DNA of 64,000 nucleotides, from positions 11,265,912 to 11,329,911 of the forward strand of contig OY755196.1 in the NCBI GenBank assembly GCA_963576735.1. The letters are read 5' to 3'. Position numbers and translations under genes: made by a program. This DNA is from Bedellia somnulentella (Eukaryota > Arthropoda > Insecta > Lepidoptera > Bedelliidae). The notes under the pieces were generated by a model. It searched no databases. It worked only from the letters and a program-made list of their open reading frames with translations, and was not told the DNA's origin. Position 1 is the stretch's first letter. Each line of letters begins with the position of its first letter. Positions 40,119 through 50,835 of this stretch are shown here, piece by piece.

Positions 40119-40440
40119 GGGACATACTATACAAGAGTATATACATATAAAGAGGAAACTATTCTTAATTCTACATTTACATTTTTATAGTGACCACAAC
40201 AAAATTAGCAGCACACAGACAATATAACTGACATAAAACTAGACATAAAACAAATGTTACAAGTCCCCTAAACCTTTTTGATAGTCTGTGGGGATTACTC
40301 GAGCTGTGTAGGGATGGGACACTGCATAATTAGTGGTTACTGGTTTTTGGTTACCGGTTTATAAGGCTATTTTATTTGTAATAGGGTCTCTGTTACCAAA
40401 TGTGATTGCTCAGTGGCAAACACCACTGCTTATAATATTT
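40119..40440. other. Unassigned sequence
   Basis: No gene. GTGTAGGGATGGGACACTGC near 40306 resembles the GGGATGGGACA string at 21239. Confidence 0.4.
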
Positions 40441-40678
40441 GCCGTGTAGTGTCGGTTTAGAATAACACTACCCCATTTCTAACCGTGGGTGATCGTAAGA
40501 GGCGATTAAGGGTATAGGGGCTTTTTAAGTGATTTTTGGGCGATGTGGTTGGAGACCCGTCACCGAAAACATTTATTATTACCATGTTTTCCCAAATCAA
40601 CTCCCAAAAGTGGCTGAGGAAGCTCTGGCCACCCCGTTAAGGGATTTATAGCCTTGAGTATATGTATGTTTGTATGTT
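40441..40678 (+). repeat. S1 retroposon
   Basis: Head GCCGTGTAGTGTCGGTTTAG, tail GCCTTGAGTATATGTATG. About 17 bp around GAATTTCTAATTCC are missing. Confidence 0.88.
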
Positions 40679-40689
40679 ATAATATAGAG

Positions 40690-40750
40690 AGGCGTGGATT
40701 CGAATACTGAATCAGGTCTACATCAATTTGTCATTTGTAAAGTCATTAGA
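40690..40750 (+). repeat. S2 head remnant
   Basis: GATTCGAATACTGAATCAGG and CTACATCAATTTGTC resemble the B-box side of S2. Confidence 0.4.
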
Positions 40751-40913
40751 CAACTTTTGAAATTTTACTTGCTATAACAACTACAATCATAATTTTTGTC
40801 GCTTCGTGAGACAAAATACTGTACAAAACAAACAAAGTAATTAAACCGATTTCAAAAGAGCGTACATAAACAAGATATAAGTACTATTCTAAGCCTAATT
40901 AATTAACTTATTC

Positions 40914-41162
40914 ATACATACATATACGGACGCCATCAGTTCCTATTGGAGCCCTGAGGTTATTCCATTAGGCAGAGGCTATCGATCGCCACTTCGTACG
41001 ATCCTGACAAACCCCTCTAGCTTTGTTTACATCCATCAATCTTTTCATGCATGCTCGGTTTCTTTATATTTAGGACATCTGTCTTTTTGAAAACACTCTC
41101 CATTTAATCCAAATGTGTCCTACGATGTCGTCCTCTACTAACATGACCCCCCACATACCGAT
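40914..41162 (-). repeat. L1 LINE 3' fragment, diverged
   Basis: Tail at left. A small insertion (GAGCCCTGAGGTTATTCCAT) interrupts the terminal hairpin. The fragment extends to CCTCTACTAACATGACCCCC. Confidence 0.8.
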
Positions 41163-41428
41163 ATAAACCGGTATCGAATAAGGTTAACCGTACGGCTGCA
41201 ATCGCGTGTAATTATGACCGCTGCTTCGTAATTGTTGTTTAGTATACGGCGCAGGGTTACTATGAAACATGCTAGTTTTTATACGTGCCGGCCATTTTAC
41301 AGCCCCGTGTTTTAATAGCTACTTTTTATTATACTTGTTAAATATTACTGTGATATTTAGCGCAGACTACGACTTTCACTATTGCTATTGTATGTTTCTA
41401 CATTTCGGTAAAATAGTATTGCATGTTT
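41163..41428. other. Unassigned sequence
   Basis: Moderate GC (ACCGTACGGCTGCAATCGCG) but no clear frame or repeat. Confidence 0.35.
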
Positions 41429-41666
41429 GCTGTGTAGTGTCGGCTTAGAATAGCACTACCCCATTTCTTCCGGTGGGTGTACGTAAGAGGTGACTAACGG
41501 TATTGGGGCTTTTAAGGGATTTTTGGGCGATGCGGTTGGAGACCCATCACCAACAACCTTTATTTCACCATCTTTTCCCCACACAACTTCCAAAGGTGGC
41601 TGAGGAATGTCTCATTCCCTAGCTCTGGCTACCCCTTCAAGGGATTTATAGCCGTGAGTATATGAT
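41429..41666 (+). repeat. S1 retroposon, full length
   Basis: Near consensus; the tail is cut to GTATATGAT, possibly by the next insertion. Confidence 0.9.
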
Positions 41667-41677
41667 AGGTGACGTAA

Positions 41678-41867
41678 CATACATACATATACTCACGGCT
41701 ATAAATCCCGAAAAGGGGTTTAGAGCTTGAAACTCCTCAGCCGCATTCAGAAGCTAATATGGGACAAGATGGTAGAAATACTCGTAAAGTACCGTTGGTG
41801 ATGGGTCTCCAACCGCATCGCCCTGAAACAACTTAAAAAAGATCCATACCCTTAGTCGCTTAGTCGT
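41678..41867 (-). repeat. S1 retroposon, 5' truncated with target duplication
   Basis: TGACGTAA at 41670-41677 and 41868-41875 bounds it. The head is missing, fitting incomplete reverse transcription. Confidence 0.85.
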
Positions 41868-41876
41868 TGACGTAAT

Positions 41877-42104
41877 TACATACATACATACATACGTATA
41901 CCCACGGCTATAAATTCCTAGAAAGGGTAGCCAGAGCTAAGGAATTAGGAATTCCTTAGCCACTTTAGGAAAGTTGTGTGGGAAAAAGATGGTAAAATAA
42001 AGGCTGCTGGTGCGTAGCAGCAAGTCCCAATACCGTTAGTCGCCTCTTACGTACACCCACCGGAAGAAATGGGGTAGTGCTATTCTAAGCCGACACTACA
42101 CAGC
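41877..42104 (-). repeat. S1 retroposon
   Basis: Complete at both ends, with an altered centre (GGCTGCTGGTGCGTAGCAGC). Confidence 0.88.
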
Positions 42105-42133
42105 AGTAACACGACGTAAGTAAGGGGTTATAA

Positions 42134-42233
42134 TAGTAAAGGATCTTGAAGATGAACATACAATTTTAATAAAGGATGCTTACTTAAGTATCCTTTATTA
42201 AAATTTTATGTTCATCTTCAAGATCCTTTACTA
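42134..42233. mobile_element. 100-bp foldback MITE
   Basis: Arms TAGTAAAGGATCTTGAAGAT ... and the inverse around a short centre CTTACTTAAG. TAA at 42131-42133 and 42234-42236 is a 3-bp duplication. Confidence 0.85.
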
Positions 42234-42513
42234 TAAGGCATCATTGGTTAGTACAAAGTTCACGGGATGGTGTTAATATTGGAGTGATGTGTTTACCTCT
42301 AGATACCACCTCGAATAGATACCATTTTTAGGATTGTATAGCCATGTGTATTAATAATGTGGGCAAGGCAATTATGCAATATGCTTAAATAATCGTAAGT
42401 CATAAACGGATCATACATACATGCATACAATAAATTTTGCTTTAAAAATCTAAATCCAATTCCTCTTATAAGTGTGATAACAGCAAAGATATACTGGCCA
42501 GTACAACCAGCCC

Positions 42514-42643
42514 GGCTAGTACGAGCGGTGTTTAAACTAGTTATCGCGTTAAAGCAGCCATCTCTTACGCACTTACTTAGTATCGTATACTGCCATCTCA
42601 TTCTAACCGTTATCGAGTCGATAAAATAGCGCTCGTGCTTGCC
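42514..42643. repeat. R134 family, copy d
   Basis: GGCTAGTACGAGCGGTGTTT to GCGCTCGTGCTTGCC; close to copy a, including ATCGTATACTGCCATCTCAT. Confidence 0.78.
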
Positions 42644-42837
42644 CTACTGCTGTGTACCAACTTATAATTTGTATCTATGCTTAATCCGAAAACCATTAAC
42701 ATACCGCGATGTAGGAATATGAGTGAGACGCTGCTATGTGCGAGTAAGTCCGCAGTAGTGTGCGCTCTAACATGACTCCCACATATGTATTAATTGTGTT
42801 TTTATGTAAGGAGTGACACATATACGGTTATGTATTA

Positions 42838-43012
42838 CCAAAAAAGGTTAGCTTGAGCATCCGAATTAAAATGTCCTAAGACACTTTTGGATGACGAGAC
42901 ATGGTAAAATAAGGGATGTTGATGATGGGTCACTTCAAAAACACTATGTCACATCTTAAAACACTCGCCAGAAGAATAGGTTGGTGCTAATCTAAGTCAA
43001 CACTACACAACT
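42838..43012 (-). repeat. S1 retroposon, degenerate
   Basis: TTACCAAAAAAGGTTAGCTT at the 3' side to TCAACACTACACAAC at the head. Confidence 0.65.
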
Positions 43013-43023
43013 TAGTCCATCAT

Positions 43024-43412
43024 ACTTATACTCACGCCCATTATTCCCATTGGGGTAGGCAGAGACTATCGATTGTCACTTTAGTACGATCTTGACAAAC
43101 CTCTCTTGCTTCCCTTACATTCATTATCCTTTTCATACATGCTCTTTTATTCTTCTCACTTCGGACCCCCGCCTTTATAAGAACGTTTTCTATCTGGTCC
43201 AGAAACGTTTTACGAGGCCGTCCTCTACTAACATTCCCATCCACATTGGCTCTATATATCTCTTTCGCTACTTTATTTTCATCCATCCTCTCTATGTGCC
43301 CAAACCACCTCAACATTCCTTTTTCTATCTTGCATACTACGTCATCTTTCAAACCTACTCGTTCACGGATCACAGTATTTCTCACTCTATATTATTATCA
43401 CAGTATTTCTCG
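43024..43412 (-). pseudogene. L2 LINE 3' fragment with target duplication
   Basis: Encodes RNTVIRERVGLKDDVVCKIE, GMLRWFGHIERMDENKVAKE and GRPRKTFLDQIENVLIKAG, the C-terminal part of the LINE protein. TAGTCCATCAT at 43013-43023 and 43413-43423 bounds it. The right end carries a short CACAGTATTTCTC repeat. Confidence 0.88.
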
Positions 43413-43423
43413 TAGTCCATCAT

Positions 43424-44134
43424 CTCCATAATATTACAAAAGTGACAAGACTAATTCTCAGGAACTCAAAAATAAAGCTAAAAATGCATTTCGCGGCTGT
43501 TTTGTATTCAAGTTGAAAGTTGTGAAAGCTCTCCAGGTTAACCCTAGATTACTGCCGCGGGCACTTCAGACCTCGTGTCTAGCTTTTTAAAGCTCCTCTT
43601 TTTCTTGCGATGGACGGTTCTTTGCCACGTTTTTTCATAACACTCCGTTTTATAAGTTTTTAAATATTTACAACTTTTGTCTTGTTCGTTTTTGTGTGCA
43701 GAAACTTTTGTGATGTGAAAAATATGAATTATATTACGAGTGAGTGAGAAGAATTTGAATATATTACCACGATAGTTTTACTAAAAAGGAGTATAAGGAG
43801 CAGAATGTCCTTAAACTCTTTCTGGACTGATTTTGCGCAATCACAAAGGAGAATAAAATTCTCCGTTTTGCGTCGGTTAAAAGTTATGAATCATGCCAAG
43901 ATTATATTACGTTGGTTGTTCCAATAAGTAACAGCTCTGCTATTTTGACGCTTTTTAATATTTTTATATTTTCAACATGTTTCGTGACTTGGTATTCAGT
44001 GTACTCACTTTTTAGTTGCTCATCACGTCGTAGAAATGGCCCCTTTCCGCTTTGCATGCATACTGTTATTTATAAAGACTAATAAGAACCGTTCCTGCTG
44101 TTTTCCTTCCTATTAAACCTCACTTTACAGTAAT
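43424..44134. other. Unassigned sequence, ~700 bp
   Basis: No ORF of note, no recognised repeat. One of the longest repeat-poor stretches. Confidence 0.4.
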
Positions 44135-44140
44135 AACATA

Positions 44141-44497
44141 TAAACATAAACGTTCACGCTGAATATCCCCGAAGGGGTTGGCAGAGGTACTAATACTTCT
44201 GAACATCACGTGACTTTGTCACCTGGTGTTCAGAGTACCCACGTTTTGTATGGACAGTGTACTCACGTGATAGGGGGCAGGCCTATCGCCGTTTTGTACG
44301 AATACACTGTCACATGACTAAGTACAACTCAGCCATGTGGGTTTCCTCACGATGTTTTCCCTCACCGTTAACAACCATGATAAATTAACCACACATATGT
44401 CTTTAGAAAAGACATATTGGTGTAGGCCCGACCCAGGATTTGAACACTAGTCGTTTGCACGATAACCGAGTGTTCTACCCACTGGGCTATCACAGTA
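44141..44497 (-). repeat. S2 SINE, full length
   Basis: 3' end at left (AACATAAACGTTCACGCTGA), head at right (CCACTGGGCTATCACAG). It continues directly into a reversed S2 piece. Confidence 0.9.
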
Positions 44498-44583
44498 ACA
44501 ACCATGTGAGTTCAGAAGTATTGGTACCTCTGCCAACCCCTTCGGGGATAAACGGCGTGAACGTTTATGTTATGTTATGTTAT
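44498..44583 (+). repeat. S2 3' end, facing out from the previous copy
   Basis: GAGTTCAGAAGTATTGGTAC to CGGCGTGAACGTTTATG and a TATGT tail. It forms an outward-facing pair with 44141-44497. Confidence 0.85.
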
Positions 44584-44796
44584 AAATACAAGTTCCGTCC
44601 AAATTTATATAGTTAGACCGTGGTTCTGATCCCACTGAAGGATTATTCTTATTCCTCCCCCATTTCAGACCTCCTTGTATGCGTTTGATACAAAACTTGA
44701 CGTACGGATTTGTTACCAAGTTGGTAAAATAAGGTATCACAATTAAAACAACTATTGCCTTTAAGATATTTTAATCGTGTGTTATTAAATGGTTTT

Positions 44797-45578
44797 GGCT
44801 TATTCCGTTTATCCACCCCAAAACAGCCTCCCTAAGTTGGATATTCGGAAACGCATGTCCGTCTAGCCACCCTGAACGGGGTGGATAATCGGAATTCATA
44901 ATAAAATGTTTCTTTCGATTTTTTACCCCAAGTACAGTCATTTACAGAAACATACACAACACAAAATGGGTCCAAGAAACTTCGTGAACATTAAAATACT
45001 GAAGATAAACATACCTACTTTCTTACTGACAGTTTGAATAAAAATATCTTGGTAGGAAGTTTTAATTTAATATTCATTGTTACCTATTGTCGGCTTAGAA
45101 TAACACAACCCCATTTCTACCCGTGGGTAATCGTAAGAGGCGACTAAGGGTATAGGGGCTTATTAAGTGATTTTTGGGGCGATGTGGTTGGGGACCCGTC
45201 ACGAAAAACATTTATTATTACCATCTTTTCCCAATCAACTTCCAAAAGTGGCTGGATTTTTTCATTCCAAAGCTCTGGCTACCCAGTTAAGGGATTTATA
45301 GCCGTGAGTAAATGTATGTATGTATGTTACCTATAGGGTTGGTATGTAGTATTTGTGTGAAAACCATTTAAAATAACCAATGTGACAAATGAAACCATAA
45401 CAAGAAAGAAGCTCCTAACAAAAAAGTGACAAATTAAAACTTATTTCTGTAAATGACTGTACGTAGGCAGGGTAGAAAATCGGAAGAACCATTTTATATG
45501 CATTCCGGATAGAAGGACACGCGTTTCCGAATATCCACCTTAGGGAGGCTGTTTTAGGGTGGATAAACGGAATAAGCC
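44797..45578. mobile_element. 782-bp TIR element with 8-bp target duplication
   Basis: Terminal inverted repeats start GGCTTATTCCGTTTATCCAC and stay similar for roughly 150 bp, ending in CAGTCATTTACAGAAA. ATGGTTTT at 44789-44796 and 45579-45586 is an exact 8-bp duplication. That size fits hAT-, Merlin- or P-type transposases; the ends do not let me choose. No transposase. An S1 copy is nested inside. Confidence 0.88.
45088..45325 (+). repeat. S1 retroposon nested in the TIR element
   Basis: GTTACCTAT at 45079-45087 and 45326-45334 is a 9-bp duplication. The head starts at TGTCGGCTTAG, slightly 5' truncated. Confidence 0.93.
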
Positions 45579-45814
45579 ATGGTTTTTTAAAGCCCGACCT
45601 TTCCAAAACTTTTCAGTTATCATGGTCACCGGAAGACACGTTTTAATTATAATGTGCAATCGTGAAAGTCGTAGAAAATACTAAAATAAGATATCATTGC
45701 TATTACATTTGCTAGACGCATCCGCTACCAATAACTAAAAACTCCATGTTTATTTATCTTTTGCAGTACTTAAAGGTGAAAATAGGTCTTCCTATTCAAA
45801 ACAAATACTCAACT

Positions 45815-46100
45815 CGGTTGGTAGAGGTACTAATACTTCTGAACATCACGTGAAATTATCACCTGGTATTTAGAGTACCCACGTTTTGCTTCGACAGTGT
45901 ACTCACGTGTTAGGAGGCAGGCCTATCACCGCTTGGGTAGGTATAACTTTAGCCAAGTGAGTTTCCTTACGATGTTTTCCCTCAACATCAACAAACATGC
46001 TAAATTAACCACACATATGACTCTAGAGATGACAAATCGGTGTAGGCCGATCCGTGATTTGAACCCTCATGGTCCGCACAATAAGCAGCGTACTACACAC
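45815..46100 (-). repeat. S2 SINE, degenerate
   Basis: GGTTGGTAGAGGTACTAATA at the 3' side to GTAGGCCGATCCGTGATTTG (B-box side) at the head. Confidence 0.72.
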
Positions 46101-46101
46101 T

Positions 46102-46343
46102 ATACATACATATACTCACGGCTATAATTCCCTAGAAGGGGTAGCCAGAGCTAAGGAATCAGAAATTCCCCAACCACTTTTGGAAACGTGTGGAGAAAAG
46201 ATGGTAAATAAGGGTTATTGGTGATAAGTCTCCAACCGCATTGCCCAAAAATCCCTTGAAAGCCCTTAATACCATTAGTGCCTCTAACGTACACCCACCG
46301 GAAGAAATGGGGTAGTGCTATTTCTATGCCGACACTACACAGC
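46102..46343 (-). repeat. S1 retroposon, full length
   Basis: Tail CATACATACATATACTCACG at left; head with TCTATGCCGACACTACACAG. Confidence 0.9.
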
Positions 46344-46404
46344 AGATCACTGTTAGCTTTCACGGTAGCTATAAATAAATACAGTGCAATGAAAACGTTA
46401 CAAA

Positions 46405-46488
46405 ACTTCCAAAAGTGGCTGAGGAATTTCTAATTCCTTAGCTCTGGCTACCCCTACATGGGATTTATAGCCGTGAGTATATGTATGT
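46405..46488 (+). repeat. S1 retroposon, strongly 5' truncated
   Basis: Only the last 84 bp. ATGAAAACGTTACAAA at 46389-46404 and 46489-46504 is a perfect 16-bp target duplication. Confidence 0.95.
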
Positions 46489-46734
46489 ATGAAAACGTTA
46501 CAAAGACTTAATAACTACTTTTACTTTGACGTTTTATTTTCTTTTCCCTGAATACCGAGATGCTCAATATTACAATCATTATTCTTTCATGTCAGTTTGG
46601 GCTCAGCTATGAAAATTAACTTTTACACCAGAGCGGACTTTCATTAATTTCTTTTACAAAGGAATTTATTTGGTCTTAGTTTCACAAAGAATACATTTAC
46701 TGTATACTGTGTAATATTAAGCTCAAACGTATAT

Positions 46735-47100
46735 CCCCGAAGGGTTTGGCAGAGGTACTAATACTTCTGAAAATTACTGAACATTGATGGTATTCAGAGT
46801 TTTTTTCATTCCCTAGAAGGGGTAGCCAGAGCTAAGGAATTAGAAATTCCTCAGCCACTTTTAGAAAGTTGAGTGGGGAAAAGATGGTATAATAAAGGTT
46901 GTTGGTAATGGGTCTCCAACCGCATCGCCCAATGTTCCCTTAAAAGCCCCAATACCGTTAGTCGCCTCTTACGTACACCCACCGGAAGAAATGGGGTAGT
47001 GCTATTCTAAGCCGGCACTACACAGCTAAATGACTAAGTACGATTTAGCCATGTCGATTTCCTCAAGATGTTACTGCTTTAATAAATTGGTAAAACAGAT
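46735..47100 (-). repeat. S2 SINE split by S1
   Basis: S2 pieces at 46735-46807 (ATATCCCCGAAGGGTTTGGC) and 47027-47100 (ACGATTTAGCCATGTCGATT) flank an S1 copy. Confidence 0.7.
46808..47026 (-). repeat. S1 retroposon lacking its tail
   Basis: Starts at ATTCCCTAGAAGGGG, otherwise near consensus; head ends GCCGGCACTACACAGC. Confidence 0.87.
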
Positions 47101-47102
47101 TT

Positions 47103-47300
47103 AATTAGCCTACGTGAATGGTTGTGTTAGTAGTGGACGACCTCGGAGGTCACATTTGTATCATCAATAGCAAGTGTACTCAAAAAGGTAAGCGTCTGAA
47201 GTATGAAGAATATAAGAATTAGAAGAGTTATGGATGTGAAGAAAGATAGAGAGGTTTGTCAGGAGCGCACAGAGTGGCGACACAGATTATTGAATAGTTT
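47103..47300 (+). repeat. L1 LINE 3' fragment, degenerate
   Basis: GTTAGTAGTGGACGACCTCG, then AAAAAGGTAAGCGTCTGAAG and GAGAGGTTTGTCAGGAGCGC match the 3' coding end of L1. Confidence 0.72.
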
Positions 47301-47825
47301 CCAGATACTTCACTTCATAGAAAATTTCCAATACCTACTGCTATAATACCTTATTCCGTCGCGTCAGCAACCACTGCAATCTAAAATGTGCCTTAATGCT
47401 CAAGCGTATAGTTGTGGTTGCTTCGCATAAAATTAAATTAACATAACTTTTTGTTTCGATGTTATTGAGAACTGTGAACATTTATTTTATTATATGTTCT
47501 GACCTGTATGTGGCAGAGCAATTAGAGCTGTACTATGCAATCTATCTATCTAAGAACATAATTAATTATAGACGTCAGGGTGTAGGTAAAATAAAACTAA
47601 AAATAATTTTAAAGTTACATGTGCTTTATTTTAATATATTTCTTATCGGCATCGTAGGTACGCTTACGAACGAATTAAATACTTAGGTACTTATTAAAAT
47701 TTAACAACGTTCATGCGCTCCGCTCGCTCGCGACAACCGCACTGAACTTGGGCCCCCGGTGGCCCGAAACCGTTCGGCCCCGCGGTAGGTAATTATAGCG
47801 CGCAAGTACATGGAGTGACGGATGC
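47301..47825. other. Unassigned sequence with a GC-rich patch
   Basis: Mostly AT-rich, but 47707-47812 is strikingly GC-rich (CGCTCCGCTCGCTCGCGAC, GGCCCGAAACCGTTCGGCCC). No frame or RNA gene is recognised. Confidence 0.45.
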
Positions 47826-47886
47826 CTGGTGGCGATCGATAGTCTCTGCCTACTCCAATGGAAACTAATTGCGTGTATGTATGTTA
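47826..47886 (+). repeat. L1 LINE 3' end, strongly truncated
   Basis: GGTGGCGATCGATAGTCTCT to ACTAATTGCGTGTATG; about 60 bp. Confidence 0.75.
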
Positions 47887-48469
47887 CTTACTTTAATATT
47901 GCGCTTATTTACTCTGATTTCACTTGCTGTACTCATTATAACTAATTTAATAAAGAAATATATATCTCAATGTTTTTCCTACCATCCTGCCTACACCAAC
48001 AAGGATAAGTCGCAACTACGCATAGTAAAATAATAGATCTTTTGTGAAAGTGTAGCTTATTTGCCTTTTCATTATCTCTGTCTTCTTTGTATATTGTATT
48101 AGAGATTGGACAGGACATGTATAGACATAATTTGTGTATTTTTTAGTATGTTGCGATCTGATTTTACACGAGTTTATTTTCGGAGCACGTATGGTACAAC
48201 ATGTTGCAAATAAAATAAGCAAAGAGCCGTCTTGTTTTCAATTTTTCCTCTGGAAATAAATGGACTACTTTGAATATAGATTATTTCTTAATGGTACGAC
48301 ATACATACATACGCACATAAATTCACGGCTACAAAGCCAAAATAGGAGTATCCAGAGTTTTAGAATTTCACATATCTCATCCATCTTTGAAAGTTCAAAA
48401 GGGAATAAAAAGAAATCCCACAATGATTCAGAAAACTCCAAATCTCTAAGAACCTAAGTTGCCTTTTAC
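47887..48469. other. Unassigned sequence
   Basis: A faint S1-like trace begins near 48303 (ACATACGCACATAAATTCACGGC); otherwise nothing recognised. Confidence 0.4.
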
Positions 48470-48945
48470 GTTTTAGGTTAGCCCAAAACCAAGTAAGACT
48501 TGTTTTATGGAATACTAACTCAACGATATACTTTATATTATACACACATAATATACAACATGCCGTGTAGTGTCGGTTTAGAATAGCACTACCCCATTTC
48601 TTCCGGTGGGTGTATGTAAGAGGCGACTAACGGTATGGGGCTATTAAGGGATTTTTGGGCGATGCGGTTAGAGACCCGTCACCAACAACCTTTATTTTTA
48701 CTATCTTTTCCCCACTCAAATTTCCAAAAGTGGCTGAGGAATTTCTAATTCTTTAGCTCTGGCTACCCCTTCTAGGGATTTATAGCCGTGAGTATATGTA
48801 TGTATGTATACACACATAAATAACATCCAAGACTCAAAACAATCATTTATGCTCATCACATAAATGTTGCTCTCAGCGGGGATCGAACCCGCAACCTCCG
48901 GACCGAGAAGATAATAACCTAATCACTCGGGCCCTGACTTCATCT
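48470..48945 (-). repeat. S3 SINE split by S1
   Basis: The tail side (48470-48561, GACTTGTTTTATGGAATACT) and the tRNA-like head (48808-48945, GGGGATCGAACCCGCAACC) are separated by an S1 copy. TACACACATAA occurs on both sides. Confidence 0.82.
48562..48807 (+). repeat. S1 retroposon nested in S3
   Basis: Complete copy from GCCGTGTAGTGTCGGTTTAG to a TATG tail. Confidence 0.92.
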
Positions 48946-49273
48946 CACTAAAACTAGTAAAAATCCATACAGAAACAAAATGCAGTCTGATTTGAAATGA
49001 AATCTTTTAAAAAAGAATCTCCATTCCACTCTCTGTTCTTATTACATTTACCTGTCGCTCTTCAGCCCGGCTATAATTAAGTCATTTGTTTTTACATACA
49101 AATGCGTATTTCAGCCAGATCATAATACCAAATAATTTACAAGTATTAAATGATCTGGCAAAGGGAAGTTAATTATTTCTGGAAGATTTAAATGAGATTG
49201 GGAGTTTTTTTATGTTACTATGTATTTTTGCAGGGTCTTTTTGTGTCGCTTGTTAGTGAACATGATTATGTCA
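48946..49273. other. Unassigned sequence
   Basis: No recognisable gene or repeat. Confidence 0.4.
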
Positions 49274-49521
49274 ATACATACATACATTCATATACTCACG
49301 GCTATAAATCACTTAACGGAGCAGCCAGAGCTTTGGAATGAGAAATTCCTCAGCCACTTTTTCGAAGTTATTTGGGGAAAAGATGGTAATAATTTTTGGT
49401 GACGCGTCTCCAACCACATCGCCCAAAAATCACTTAAAAAGCCCCTATACCCTTAGTCGCCTCTTACGATCACCCACGGGTAGAAATGGGATAGTGTTAT
49501 ACTAAGCCGACACTATGCGGC
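49274..49521 (-). repeat. S1 retroposon, full length
   Basis: Subtype with CTTAACGGAGCAGCCAGAGC and GATCACCCACGGGTAG; head ends CCGACACTATGCGGC. Confidence 0.9.
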
Positions 49522-49549
49522 ACATACATATGGTATATGTATGTATGTG

Positions 49550-49690
49550 AATACATACATACATATACTCACGGCTATATATCCCTAACAGGTGTAGAGC
49601 TTCAGAATCAGAAATTGGAAGTTGAGTGGGGAAAAGATTGTAAACTAAATGTTACTAGTGATAGGCTTCGATCACGTATACCAAAGATAC
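49550..49690 (-). repeat. S1 retroposon, degenerate
   Basis: Intact tail (CATACATACATATACTCACG) but decays after GGAAGTTGAGTGGGG. Confidence 0.75.
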
Positions 49691-49929
49691 ACCAAAAGAG
49701 CAGGAAAAACGGCCCGGCAAAACTGTGCTTATTTATATGGTAAGCACTGTTTCACTGACAGTCGCGTGCTAGATCTGGCTATGAATAATAGGTCTTAAGA
49801 AAATGCGGTAAGGTCGATAATTGTAGAAAAATAAATATTTAATAGTCAAACGGTCATGTCTTGTCAATTCTCGCGGTCCACTTTTGTGCGTTGAATTTGT
49901 ATGGAGTGCGGCATCTTTGGTATATTTGA

Positions 49930-50018
49930 TCGAAAGTGATGGGTCTCCAACAGCATCGCCCAAAGAACACTTAAAAAGCCCCAATACCCTAAGTCACCTC
50001 TTACGTACACCCGCGGAT
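49930..50018 (-). repeat. S1 middle and head fragment
   Basis: AAAGTGATGGGTCTCCAACA to CGTACACCCGCGGA; both extreme ends are absent. Confidence 0.72.
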
Positions 50019-50085
50019 TATGTGAATATTTGTCATTTTTTTCCATTACAATTTTTATGTAGCAAAAATCTTTTTAAATATAATG

Positions 50086-50367
50086 TATTTGTTCATGAAA
50101 ACCTCATGTGAAGATTACTTCTAATAAATAAAGGATAAATAAAGGGAGGTTTTTTTTGCAATGGTAGACAAGTGGCTTTCCGAATTTGTAAAAATCGAAG
50201 GTAGGGAACGTTAACACTACTTATATTTTTTTTAAGAAAACAAAGGAAAGAACAACTTCGCACTTGAAGCCATTGACATTATAGCTCAATTGGCAGAGCG
50301 ACGGGGGCGTATACCCGGATGCCGCGGGTTTGATACCTACTGGTGTCGAAAATTTTTCTATCCTTCA
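50086..50367. repeat. S4 foldback SINE
   Basis: The left part is an S4 tail in minus orientation (TTGTTCATGAAAACCTCATG). The right part is a plus S4 with 5' flank (TTTTTAAGAAAACAAAGG), tRNA-like head (TTATAGCTCAATTGGCAGAG, GGGTTTGATACC) and GAAAATTTTTCTATCCTTCA. Confidence 0.78.
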
Positions 50368-50835
50368 TTCATAAAATTCTTAAGGTTTATTTTGAAGCCG
50401 AAAAAAAAATAGATATTCTAAAATACTTTCTCGGTATAAATTGTGTTGGCTATCATTTTAAAATCATGATTTTTCGTTAAACTTAATCAGCCGACTTCTA
50501 AATTAAACTATAAATAGTCCCGGATCTTGTAAAAGCCTCGTGCAACATTCACGGGTAAAGATTTAGTAATTTTATTTCACGCTGATATTTCCGATTATCA
50601 ATTTTACTTTGTACTACTACGTTTGAGCCGTATATTCCTGATCTTCTGGGATCTTTGGGGAATGTCTGTGCTAACTAGTAGACATGATATAAGGAAGATA
50701 TGGATGAAAAACGTCGAAGGGGTAACCAGACCTGTGGGATAAATCAACCTCTGGTCATTTTAGATTTTTTTAGCGGAAGAAGCATCATTTAAACAGCCCA
50801 GATTTTTAAATCCTAGCCAAATTATTTATATGATA
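50368..50835. other. Unassigned sequence
   Basis: No gene seen; one S1-like scrap (GAAGGGGTAACCAGACCTGT) near 50717. Confidence 0.4.
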
